Shown: positions 1 through 12,100 of the stretch, piece after piece
Numbering within the stretch: the stretch's first letter is position 1
Layout: the number at the start of each line of letters is the position of its first letter
Assembly (NCBI RefSeq): GCF_000003815.2
Contig: NC_049982.1
Location: 24,982,347 to 25,040,751, forward strand
Reading direction: 5' to 3'
DNA length: 58,405 nt
From: Branchiostoma floridae
Taxonomy: Eukaryota; Chordata; Leptocardii; Amphioxiformes; Branchiostomatidae
Notes under the pieces: generated by a model
Seen by the model: the letters and a program-made list of their open reading frames with translations, nothing else
Database searches by the model: none
What the model was told of the DNA's origin: nothing
Program-made: the position numbers and the translations under genes

Positions 1-1789
1 CTGTCATACTTCTCGACACATATACAAAACACTGGGTTTTAAGCTTGGCAAAAAAACTGTGTTTTTGTAACCTTGAAACAATGTTTCTTTTTGAAGTTGC
101 CCAATTCCTTGGCATCGAGTTTCTGAAAATTTTACCACTATTCTTGTGAAGCTAAAGACACTCTGTAGTTGATTTGGGTACTCTTTGTTATTCTCAGCAC
201 TTGTCGAATTACTGCCCTACCGTGATTTCCCTGTTTTTGGCCAAATAATGGAAATTCGCCCCAATACTTGCTGCCTTGTTGCCATGGCAACCAAGAATAT
301 TAAGCCAAAACCTGATAGAAAGGTATCTTGGAGTGTAATGTATCATTTAATTACACAAAATGTGCAAAAAGAACTGAAGTAATGCAGTCAGTGCTTGTAG
401 ACCTTAGCAACGTCACACAAGTACATGTCGAGGGGGGTATCCAAACTTCAGGGGGTATGTACAGGGGGTTAGAGTTTTACAATTGCCTAATTTTTGTGAT
501 TTCTGTGTTTATATAGATCATCTCCATATTTTAGGATGCGTATTTCAAAAAGTTTGTACTAATGTCCCCCCCCCCTAATATAAGTCCAGTTGCTACCGCT
601 GTGTTACACAGAGGGTGGTTTAACTTGCTATACTGATGCAGTGAAAGAAATGAAATAATTTTTTTATTATGTCAAAATATAAACATACGACAAAGAACAA
701 CCAACACCAAACTCCGGATAAATTCAACAAACTACATTTCTTTGCAGGAAACTAATCAAAATAGTATTACTTTAAATGGTAGAAAATCAATGTCATTTTA
801 TTATCAGCTGTACGTCATGCAGTAAAATGTATAGAAATGTCGTTTTTTTACACTATGAAATTTAAACATGATAAGTACCCCAATTGTTTATGAAAAATCC
901 CATTCTTTTCTGTACATTTTTTTGACCTGTTATAAATCGTCTGAGTTCTAACATACAGCGCGTATTGTACCTGTCGTCTAAGACAATGTAAAGACCTTTG
1001 TTTGAAATGTCAGGAGTCGATAGAAATTTAGCATGAGACAACGACAAAGAATCAGTTGACACTTAAGATGAATATATATGACATACTGGACATATCGTTA
1101 TTTAGTACGTACTGCAAACAGATATCTGTATCATACACTGTATCTGCATCATGTTTTAGTCTGCAGTATAGGATTTTGTACTGATGAGTATGAATATAAA
1201 AAAAACAGCCTTTCAAGAAGAAAGTTGACATGATATTTAAATACCGACGGCAAAAGAAAAATCTTAGCACTGCCTTTTTGCCCCCTCCACATGTTCTAAC
1301 ATATAAGGCCACCACTCACTATATTTTATCAAATATTATAAATTGCAATATTATTTTATCAATCTTACAGTCATATTTTACCAATTTCTATTCTACAATT
1401 TTGGTCTCGGTCTGGTATAGTGCAATGTTTAAAATACAGGTGCGTGTAAACATTTTACAAATTTGGCTACATTTAGCTTATTCCCATAAATAACTTGTTT
1501 AAAAGCACGGATTTAGATTATGCCATGGATAAGCGTCATTGAAGAGGAAGGGGTTCATGTAGTGAATTTTTCCGCCTTTGAAAGTTCCGTTTATTTGTGG
1601 TTTTGAGAGTGTGTTTATGGATGCTATTAGGGCACAAGATAGGATCTACACAGCTAATTATGTCGTTAGCAACTTGTCTGGCAAGTCGGACCCCTCCCGG
1701 GGTAAACTACACAATAATGATGGTGTAGATATTTCAGAGGCTTAGGCTTGAGCTATGATAACATAGTCATACCCAACATTGTAAATAAA

Positions 1790-1965
1790 GTACGGAGAAA
1801 GAGGGATGGCTGGGGAGAAAGATAGGGATCGGGGAGCTAGAGAGAGAGATAGAGAGAGAAAAAGAAAGAGAGACAGAGAAACAGAGCGAGACGGGGGAAA
1901 GGGGGAGGGCGAGTGTGAACTGGTCGGATATACACACTGTCAGGTAGAAAAAGAGAGAATTATTG
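1790..1965. repeat. GA-rich low-complexity tract
   Basis: Purine-rich (GAGA, GAAA) stretch without a clear unit. Confidence 0.85.
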
Positions 1966-3284
1966 AGAGATAAACACTGTTATTGATAGCTTTGGAATAG
2001 TTCAAACAACATTTATGTACATGTATTAAGACGAGCAATACGTAATGTACATCAAGAACCGTAAATACCGTAGAGAAATTTGATTAAAAACGAGTGTCAA
2101 CTAAATCGAAGCTACACGAGCTACACACATTGCGCAAAAATCGCATGTAATCACATTTGTCGGACGATATTTGTTGTCATATTGTTTTCAAGATGGCTAG
2201 CTTTGACTGAACCGACAGTCGACGAAGATTTACGACAAGAATGTCCGTCATAGAACAACTGAATTCTGTACGACACACTCACAACTATCACACGAATGCC
2301 CTCAATCAATCTATTGTCGTAAATCTGTCGTGTAGTGATCGAATGTTTGTGCAAGTCGGGTAGTATATACAGTTGTGTACCTACCGTCATCAAGTTGTGC
2401 CTCCTCCATACTTCCTCTTGAGTCCATTCTCATCCTCACCAGTATTCAGAAGTCAGACTCTCCCTGGTTGTAAACAAAAACACGTAAACAAACAAACATA
2501 CAAACATCAAGACTGACTACGAAACGTTGCAAAACGACACAAGTTCTAGTTATGAATAAATAATACTTACATAACTTAGATGCTTACACTAAAATCACAG
2601 TTTAGATAGCGACTAGAAACCACAGTCTATATCTCTTAGATACAATTTCATACTTTCGTCAGTATACTGACACAAGGAAAACGTTAGCACAGTATAAGTG
2701 GAAGCACGACAATGTGATCTAAGCCTCTAAACACGTTAATTGATAGATCTCTGTATGATACGTGCGCTATTCCCCAGGGAACGATGGTTTCGCCAACCAT
2801 GTGCTGAATGACATTTTCCCCCTAAAGGGTAAATGTCGTCCAACACTTTCTTCAAGATCTAACCACAACTTCTTAAAGTTTATTTTTCTTACCACTTTTG
2901 AAGATTTCTCGGACAATCTAACAGGAGATCATAGATTGCGTCGCGCACAAATACTAAAAAAAATCGGTTGTTTACACTAAGCAATTATAAGAACCCAATG
3001 ACCTGTGACCAGCGCACCTGTCCATAGAAACCACCAACACAAAAGACAACAAGTTGAGTCCTCGACAAACAAGTCATGTTTGAAATGGGCTTATTGTGTT
3101 CAAAAGGCTACCGGTGGAAACGTGTGATTTGTACTGTATCCATTTTTAAACACATAAACTATGCGATTGCTAAGTCCCAGTATACAAATTGTTGGTCCCT
3201 TGTGGCACATAGGTCAGCAAGTTTCCTTACTGATTCAGTAGCAGGGTATATTTTTTACAGGGACGGGGTAATAGCCCTTTCACT

Positions 3285-3480
3285 TTAACATGCTCAAAGC
3301 ACCTCCTCGAACACGGGACCCCTATTTTATGTCCCTTCCGAAAGGTGGGTGTAGCCCCAAACGAGATGCCCTGCCGAGAATTTTCATAGGGTTTGAATCG
3401 AGGTCTCCTATTACCAACGTTTTCGGAATCAGGAGCTCGACTGTGAGGCTGATACCAGTTGAGCTACAGAGACATCCTTC
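3285..3480 (-). mobile_element. tRNA-derived SINE
   Basis: On the minus strand: GTCTCTGTAGCTCAACTGGT (A box) and CGATTCAAACCC (B box), then a body with GGGACATAAAATAGGGGTCC and GTGTTCGAGGAGGTGC. Confidence 0.6.
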
Positions 3481-4365
3481 CAAATGGCTGTCTATTATGA
3501 GATATACTGCCCCCAAATCCAACTGCTTTGAGTTAAATAATGAGATATATGCTAAGAAATGAAATAAAGAAAAATATAAGGGACAAAACCAGACCATGTG
3601 TGAGTAACGTTGAGAAATGTCAAAATAACAAATATGAATACAAAATTATTTGCTTAGAACTCTATTTCCAATCAAACTACGATCAATATATAATCAACGG
3701 AAACTAATCATTTTGAACGAAAAGCAACAAACTAAATTTTGAAAACAGTCAGGCGCTTCAGGTAGCATCTACAGTGACTGAAGGACATGTAGTTCAACCA
3801 AGGTATATAGCCTTTCTGTCTATATCGTATCCAGTAGCTTGAGTGACTGTAAGATTGTGTATAGTATTACCTAAATGTCTAACCCTTATGGACCAAAAAC
3901 AAAAGTACTTTAAGCTTACCTGTGAGAATGCACGTAGCTTTATGGAGTTGGGGTGCTGGATTGTAGGTACCACACGTACAGTTACAGTTTTCTGGCTATG
4001 ACCTATCCGTTTGACAATTTAGACTTTGAAACGTTAACAGACTTTTGACTTTCCGTAAACACTTGACATCGCTACTTCTACCCGTTACCATCACAAGCAC
4101 CCCATACACAAACCTGTATGTAGTTATAAGTGTCAGCTATGTTATCGTTCAAAACATCTCAGGAACTTAGTACTAGAGGGCACATACTGAGTGATGTTTC
4201 TACAAAATAGGATCGATCTATCAAGTGAACATGATAGGTGACAAATTTGTTTCCTTGCATGGTTAGGGTAAGACCTGTAGTTAAGTAGTAGTAGTGTAAG
4301 ACTGTGGTACGTCTGACTGAGTTTCAGAAAACTGTGCTACGTTTGACTGAGTTTCCACTAACACA

Positions 4366-4367
4366 TT

Positions 4368-4408
<41 letters not shown>

Positions 4409-4440
4409 ACACACACTGACACACACACACACACACACAC
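4366..4440. repeat. (CA)n microsatellite
   Basis: About 75 bp of CA repeats with two CTGA interruptions. Confidence 0.95.
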
Positions 4441-6524
4441 GCTGTTCAAATCCTTGGAAAGGGGGGTCATCTTGGTTGGGGCTGCACCAGTCTTTGAGAA
4501 AAGACATATATAATGGTTTTGGAGTAGGTGCCTCAAATACGTTTTATAGGGCGTGTAACCCTTCACTGAAAAGTATACCATGCTCCTTAAACAGCTAACA
4601 TACTTGCCTGGTGACACTAGGTACTAGAAGGTTGACAACAACACACACTAACTTGTTAACACTGGTTTCAAGAACGGATATTTTAGGATTCATCGACAGG
4701 AGTTAGGCCTCACCTTAACTTTCTAATTCCTGGTGTCTTCTCAATGTTAAATCTACAACAATCCCAGTTTGGAGTTCTAATTCTCTTGACACTGAATCGC
4801 ATTACACACGCATGACTAGCTCAGGGGCAGCATTTGATCCTGTAAACGTGGTTACAGTTGATATGTACGTAGCCATACAAAGTCTGATAACCCTCCCATA
4901 CACATACTTGTGCATGACCTTTACAATGGTTAATGAAGACAAATTTGTGTATATTGGCCCGTACCTTTACAACCCAAATAAAAAACCCCTGAATCGTATG
5001 TCAATCTACGATCCCATGTTGAGTTCCTGTTGTTTTGTTTCTGTAGTTGTTGTGGTCTTTTTTTTCTTTTCAGTCTAGCCGCTCTTTTCTAAGTCTTTCG
5101 TGTATAATTAACTTCTTACAAAGCCCCCCTCCCATGCCCAGTATAATTACATTTGCTTGTGTAACGCTCTATGGTCTCTGTACTAGGACAACTCGTTTAT
5201 CAACTTAGAAAGTGAATTAAAGAACACAACAAACATTGTGAGCAAGTCTGCTTAGGGTTATGTATAACACTCTTATAAAAGTTCATTTGAAACCATCTCA
5301 CCTTAGAAGTTGTTAAGATCCTCTTGCTACGCTGTTGTCCATGAATATAGCATCATTCTTGAGATTGTAGTTTACGTACCGACGTTTGTTGACGTTAATG
5401 TGTCCTTCATTTTTGAATCGCTTGTTGTTTCCAACCGTGTCACAATGCTGCCCGTCCACAATACCATACTACAACAGACTAAATGAATCAATGTTTTTTT
5501 AAAGATGGCGGCAAGACAAGCTAGAATTTTTGTTTGACAGCTAGGCCTTAAGCGACGCCCCTACCCTACCTGTTCGTCCACCTGTTACATTCTTCACTCC
5601 ACCTTAAGTAGCTGTGTTTGCTGTGCAAGTTTCTTAAGGTCGGTAACCAGGTTTTTGGTAACAAAAGGGGGCTCGTGCAAGACGATCTTACCCTAAACAA
5701 AGAAGATTTTGGTTTGAGAAACATGACGCCGGAGTTACCGTAATCGCTAACTTTGATTTCAGTAACATTATACCGCTTGGTAATCCACAATGCTTATTTT
5801 GTGTTGGTGTGCTGATACCGTATAACCCATTGTTAAGGCGTTTTAACTTTATGTAATTCACCTTACAAATACTAGAATTTAAAACTGGAATTATACGTTT
5901 TAGCAAAAGATGTACATACAGTATATACGTGTACTAACTACACACTTACGAGAGGAAAAATGAATCATCGGATGTTTACCTAAGTGCTTCAATAAGCGAT
6001 TCCACGGTACCGTGGGGGTAATGTAGTGTAACGTTACCTCTATTGCGGGTCACCCGCACTTCTAGTGTACTGTAAAAAGGTGCAGTTTAGACGGGCAACT
6101 GACCGCGACTGTACCCACTGTTTGACTGGAAAGCGTGCGTGAATTTTTAATGGTTTACACACGACGTACCTTCTATGCTAAGTGCCCCATAACAAATGTA
6201 CATTCGGATTTTCCCCCATAGTTTTACATTGTTAATTTGTAAATTTTACCTTCTAAGTGAAAAAAGGGGTAAACACAGGATACATGTTGTGCGAGTTTTG
6301 GTATTGAACTTCACTGAAGAACTTGAGTATGTTTTCACTCGTACACTTCTATTCTACAGACAGTACGGGCGTTTGTGATGTAATTTGGGACAGAGTTAAT
6401 TGGATTAAGGAATGCCGAGCGATCATTGGTCACACACTCCGTTGGTTAAGGCAACACACCGAACTGTTGACAAAACACGCGGTCGCTGTTTATGGTCCGT
6501 ACAGCAAGGGGTGGTGTGGCAAGA

Positions 6525-6990
6525 TCAAGGTAGCCTAGACCGTCAGACGCCGGCTAAGGCCCACAATATGTATATGTACATTGTTTATAGTACTAGTGGA
6601 GTCGCCATGGAGATGTGCCTTAGAGCGAGGTTATAACTGGTCATGTTTATATGCAACTTCGAGATGAAACCTGAAAAGTAGTGTGCAATATTTATGGTGT
6701 TCAGAAGGCATTACTTGTTCGGTAGGAGGCCTAGGTATATGCCTGCGAACGGGGTTATAACTGTCCATGCGTAAATACAAGGTAGCCTGAACCGTCAGGC
6801 GCCGACAAAGGTTAATAACATGTGTGCGTTGTGGTGCTACATACATGCATGACATAGTTATCCTTAATTGTCCCGGCCGCACAGAGATATATGCCTGTGA
6901 GCGAGGTTAAAACTTGTCATACGTAAATGAAAGCTAGAGAATCAGAGTCAGAGTCCGGCAAAGGCTCTTAACTTGTAAGGTATAAAGCGT
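6525..6990. repeat. Diverged tandem repeat, unit about 200 bp
   Basis: Two and a half units with AAGGTAGCCTxxACCGTCAG, GCGAGGTTATAACTGGTCAT and similar. Confidence 0.65.
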
Positions 6991-7429
6991 AAGCAAGTGT
7001 TGGCTGTCAAGGCCGCAATACTGATCCGTATAAAACGTGTTTCTTTTGCTTTTGTAATCAAACTTTAATTAAGGGTAGCTTACACTGATTTATTTTTAAA
7101 TAACTACTCCTAAATATTCTTATATTTCTGTCATTATGACAGAGAGAGAATTTCATACTACCTGATTGTACTTGTGCAAACTTTCATTCTATATGCTTCA
7201 AGGTATATTGTACTTAGCACCCAACAGGTCCAGTGCCGCAGTTTCCAATGCTCAATTTCATTCCTACATTTCAACATAATTATACACATGCAAATGTTAT
7301 TTAGAAAAATGACACCATGGTCAAAAAAATCAAATCAAGACAATTTATCAAACATAAAGTCAAGTCAACAGTATTTATCTGGGAATGTTGATAGGATGAA
7401 AAGTCTGACAATGTCCTTGAGCTGTTATT

Positions 7430-7490
7430 CAAACAAACAAAGAAACAAACGAAACAAACAAACAAACAAACAAACAAATCAACAGTAATA
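7430..7490. repeat. (CAAA)n microsatellite
   Basis: AAACAAACAAAC units followed by AAATCAACAG. Confidence 0.9.
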
Positions 7491-7751
7491 TGCCACTTAA
7501 ATGAAACTTAAAGCTCACTTATATGAATGGCTGAAGGAAAAAAAAACATGCATTGAATGCAGACATATAGTCATTGGTCTACAAAGTTCTGGATTACATG
7601 TTGTAAATATTCATAACGAAGTTCATTGAAAATATATTGAAGAACACATAAAAGCAAAACATTTTCTCACACTTCAAGTAGACAAAATTCCGATTATTAC
7701 AATTAAGATCAAAACAACAAAACCACCAAAGTCAAAATCAGTTGGGGCCTG

Positions 7752-8063
7752 GTCACATTTGTCGTGCGATCGGCTTACGACAACAAAATGAGCCACGAAA
7801 CAGTCGTAAATATGTCGTACGAAATTTACATCTTTCGTAACAAACCCCACAAAACTCCACTGATCTGTTAGAGCTCGAAACAATCGTCGTACGCTAGAAG
7901 TCGTAGGACGGTCCTGAATAATGCCTTACGTTAGGATTACGACAGCGAACTGTGTCGTAGGACTGTCCTGAATATGTCGTACAAACTTCATCTCTCTTGT
8001 ATCTATGCCTTAGCCACACTAAAAGAACACGACACAAAAAAGTGATCGCACGACAAATGTGAC
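7752..8063. mobile_element. MITE with perfect 20-bp inverted ends
   Basis: Left end GTCACATTTGTCGTGCGATC; the right end is its exact reverse complement (8044-8063). The interior has several TCGTACGAC/GTCGTAxG motifs. A related worn copy may lie at about 2150-2370. Confidence 0.75.
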
Positions 8064-9001
8064 AGTAGCCAACTACAGAAAAGTTACACTTCCACTTCAC
8101 ACATAATAATGGCTATTACATTTTTTCAAGCCAGCTATATAGCTTGTGCCTTTGTCAATATTAAGAAAACAAAGTACAGAATCCATTGTGTATTTATCAA
8201 TAACTAGACAAAGGAATGTAGGCCCCAGGATAAACAAATATCTCTAGTCAGATACGTCGTTGAATCTCTTAACGCCCGGGGATTAATCATTGAATCGCGG
8301 AATTTGGTAGAAAGCATTGAATTATTTTAAATTTCTGATGATGAAATCGAGTATAGCATCTTTCTTGAGTCTGGATAGGAGTTTTATCCTGGATAATTAT
8401 CTGTAAATAAAAACAAAACAAGATAAAATAAGGATGTTGTTATGTGGTCAACAAATGTATTCAAATCCCACGTAGATTTTACTTGTATATTTCCTGTGAA
8501 AAAGTAGTTTTCCTTTCTTTTGAACTACTGGTGCAGGTTGATAACATTGCCTTTTCTTGAAGACGCCTTGCTCTTTATTGCAAGCTTATTTTGTCTTCAG
8601 GCAAGAAAAAAAAGTCTTACGAACGGAACGACATGACCTAATACACAAAAGAGACAGAAAAGCTACGGGCAAAACCCGCTGTACTTGCAAATACGTGCTG
8701 TCTACGTGCCAAACGTGGGCAATCTTTAGGGATCCGTAAGTGGTAAGTACCGCCTCCGTACGAACTCCGACGGATTTTGGAGCAGGCAGACACGCCGCAG
8801 AACTTAACGTGCATGCAAAACTTTGTGTGCCATCAGGCTGCGGATTCACCCACCGTACGTGCCAGTACGGGCGACGCGCCTGTCCTGTACATCCTGAACG
8901 TTTTTAGAAATACGTCGCGGACGTGGCCTCCCAAAAAACGTACGGACAAATTGCACGTACGGCGGGTTGTGCCCTTAGCTTAAGATGTATCCTGAACTCA
9001 C

Positions 9002-9121
9002 CGCAGTCTTGCTCGTCCTCGCCGTTAGGGCAGTCCTTCTGGCCGTCACAGCGCATGCTCGGCATAGCGCACCCTCCAGTACTCTCACACTTAAACCTCC
9101 AGTAGTCACATACCATGTGGT
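9002..9121 (-). CDS. Gene 1 exon 7: eleventh LDLR-A repeat
   Basis: 120-nt phase 1-1 exon with one LDLR-A module ([15 protein letters not shown] ... [17 protein letters not shown]). Acceptor TTTAG at 9123-9122 and donor GTGAGT at 9001 are both good. This is the last coding exon of gene 1 that I can see. Confidence 0.88.
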
Positions 9122-12100
9122 CTAAACATAAACAAACAAACAAACAAAATCAAAGAAAGTAAACAACAATTTTTTTTTCTGAGGAGCGGCGAGTATGTCA
9201 CAGTACCAAGTAATGTATAGTTGTATGCATTTCAGTGAAATTCCGGAACGCCGTGTATGTGCATGTGTAAGCCATACTGTAAATGCATTTAAGGTCGCGG
9301 GGATTTAATTTCGCGGTACTAGCGAGAAAATGGAATTTTCGCGGTGGTTTTAAATTCGCGGTAGCACAATGCTCTGTTGTCTCTTACTGTCATGGAAAAA
9401 TGTTCGCGGTGGTTTCAAGTTCGCGGTGAAGCGGCCACCGCGTAAACCGCGAACATTAAACCACCGCGAAAGTTTCTGCATTTACAGTATTTTTCATTAA
9501 AAGCTACAAAGCCATAAGAAGGCTATGCGTTTTGTACAACATGTTGTTGCATTCTGATGCCCCCTCTCCTTTCTACAGCATAAAAAGGCACGAATTTATT
9601 TTAAAAAGAACACGAGAATACCATGCAATAAACAACATACAGACACATATAAAGGCAGTTGATTAGCTGCTAGTAATGTCGCCATAATATAATATCGAGT
9701 ATGGAACATAAGAATAAAACGCACTCAGTAAATCATTAGGGTTTGTACTCACGGCAGTTCGCTTCGTCCTCCACGTCCTCTCCGCAGTCCTTGAATCCAT
9801 CGCACACCCAACTCCCCGGGATGCACCTGGAGCTACTGGTGCACTGGAAGGACGGTGCCTCACAGGACGACACGTACGACAGCGAGGACCCGCACCCGAT
9901 CTCATCCATCCCGTTAGTACAGTGCTGCACGTCGTCGCACATCTGACTCTCGTACACACACTGCCCGTTCCCGCAAGTGAAGGTGTCGGGCTCGTTGCAT
10001 ATCCCGCAGCCCTCCTCGTCCGAGCCGTCGTCACAGTCTTCCCGGTCGTCGCAGCGCTGGTGGCCGTCGATGCACAGCCCGGAGCTGACGCACTTGAACT
10101 CGAACGAGAAACAATACGCCGAATAGTACGGGCTCTCGTCGCCCTCGCAGTCCTTTTCGTCCGATTCGTCTGCGCAGTCGACTTTGTTGTCGCAATGCCA
10201 GATCTCTGGGATGCAGTACCCGCTGTCGCAGCGGAAGCGATTTACACACGACATGGTGATGTTGCAGCCGACCTCGTCCGAACCGTCCTCGCAGTCGTTC
10301 ATGTTGTCGCACTGGAAGCCGATGGGGAAGTTCTCGCCGTTGCTGGCGCAGGTGAAGCGGTCCGATTCGCGCTTGGGACAGTCCACCTCGTCCGAACCGT
10401 CGGCACAGTCCGCGTCGCTGTCGCAATGCCAGGTGCCGGGGATGCACTTCTCTCCGTTGGCGCACAAAAACTCGGTGGTGGAACACTGACAGTCCTCTTC
10501 GTCGGCATTGTCTTCACAATCGTGGTAACCGTCGCAGACCCAAGACTCGTGGATGCACTGTAAGCCTTCGTCTTCTTCTTCGTCACAAGCAAACTCGTCT
10601 GATGCACACGCGAATTCGTCTCCAGTCTCCACGGGGCAGTCCACCTCGTCCGAGGAGTCCGAGCAGTCGGCGACACCGTCGCAGCGCCAGCCGCCGTGGA
10701 TACAACCACCGTTGGCGCAGGTGAACTGCTCCTCCGAGCACCCGTTATAATCGCATTTGGCTTCATCCGCGCCGTCCTCGCAGTCGGGCTTGCCGTTGCA
10801 CCACCGCGCCGAGGGCAGACACTTGTCCCCGTCGCAGGTGTACAGGCAGCCCTCCGTGACGGCGTCAGGACTGGCGGTGGTGTACTCGTCACCGGTTCCC
10901 TGGTCCTCGCAGAACAGTTCGTCGTACCAGTCGACGCAGTCCAAGTAGACGTTGCAGACCATAGAGTCGGGGACGCACTCACCATCACCGCACTGCGTTT
11001 GGTTATCCGGACACGGATCTGTAATAAGAAGAAAAAACATAAGGCACCAGCTATACATCTTCATATATCTGTTTCTTACTTCTTTTGTTTATCCACTCAC
11101 TTCACCATGCCGGCCTATGGGAGTACGGGGATAGTAGAATTCGGCAAAAAAAAATCGAGAAATGCTTTGCTTTAATTGGTTGAACTGCTACTTTCTATTT
11201 TCAATACAGGATCGGTGTATTAAAAAACCTTACCACAAGACGGTAGGATACACCAGTACCATCTTAAAATGTAGAGAAATGAAGAAATGAACACAAAAAG
11301 ATGCAACTATAATTGAAATACATGCAGTGACTCTATTATCAATTGAAACGCTAATTGCTTTGCTACCATTGGGTGAGCTGCTAATTTTGATTGACAGCCA
11401 GTATCGGTATATTGAAACCTTAGCTTACCACAATCCGATGGAGTACACCAGTCCCATCTCATGACGTAGAGAAATGCAAAGATGAACACATAAAGATGAC
11501 TTACATGCAGCGACCCTATTATTGATTGGAACGCTAATCGCTTCGCTACCATTGGTTGAGCTGCTAATTTTGATCGACAGCCAGGATCGGTATATTGAAA
11601 CCTTGGCTTACCGCAGAGCGGTGGGGTACACCAGTCCCATCTCATGACGGGATCCGTGGTGAAGCACCAGAGCGTGGCCGCCTCGTCCGGATTCCGGCAG
11701 TAGTTTTCGTCCAGTCCGGCATTCGGTAGCTGGTACTGTGTGTAGATGTGTTCGTGAGGTTCCTGACTGTCCCAGCGCTGACACGTTCTCCCGGTGGAGG
11801 TCACGTTAATGTTTCCGCGGTAAAAAGCTCCATCTCTCACCAGGCAGCCTACTGTAGTTTGAGAAGCGTGTAGAAAAAAAAACATGTCTTCAATGTGACG
11901 TTCAACATTTAGACGCTGGACCTCCTTCCTCGTACGATCTTCGTACGATGCGATTTTTTTAAACTTAAGAATATTTGGCAACTCAATCACATAACTATGC
12001 CACTTAGGGCACCTTGCATCTGGTCAGTGCAGTATGCACTTGGCCTATAAAAGCGAGGACATGCTGTACTATGCTCATTCGAGCCCATAACACTGAGGAA

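Larger units (their letters stand above)
1..9001. other. No gene supported; repeats only
   Basis: Apart from the repeats listed (1790, 3285, 4366, 6525, 7430, 7752) I see AT-rich DNA without a convincing exon. Any remaining 3' exons of gene 1 should lie on the minus strand here or beyond the window. A minus-strand segment at 5692-5595 has a good acceptor and an open 32-codon tail ending LLKVE-stop, but stands alone. Confidence 0.5.

Noticed and set aside
5374-5456. Possible minus-strand exon reading VDGQHCDTVGNN
   Set aside because: Acceptor and donor exist, but it lies beyond the stop of the candidate at 5595 and fits no frame with gene 1.
5595-5692. Possible minus-strand terminal exon (ending LLKVE-stop)
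   Set aside because: Good acceptor and protein-like residues, but only 32 codons, no partner exon found and no family recognised.
9922-10563. Plus-strand open frame of 213 codons
   Set aside because: It is the antisense of the LDLR-A exon of gene 1; the minus strand has the conserved cysteines and the splice sites.
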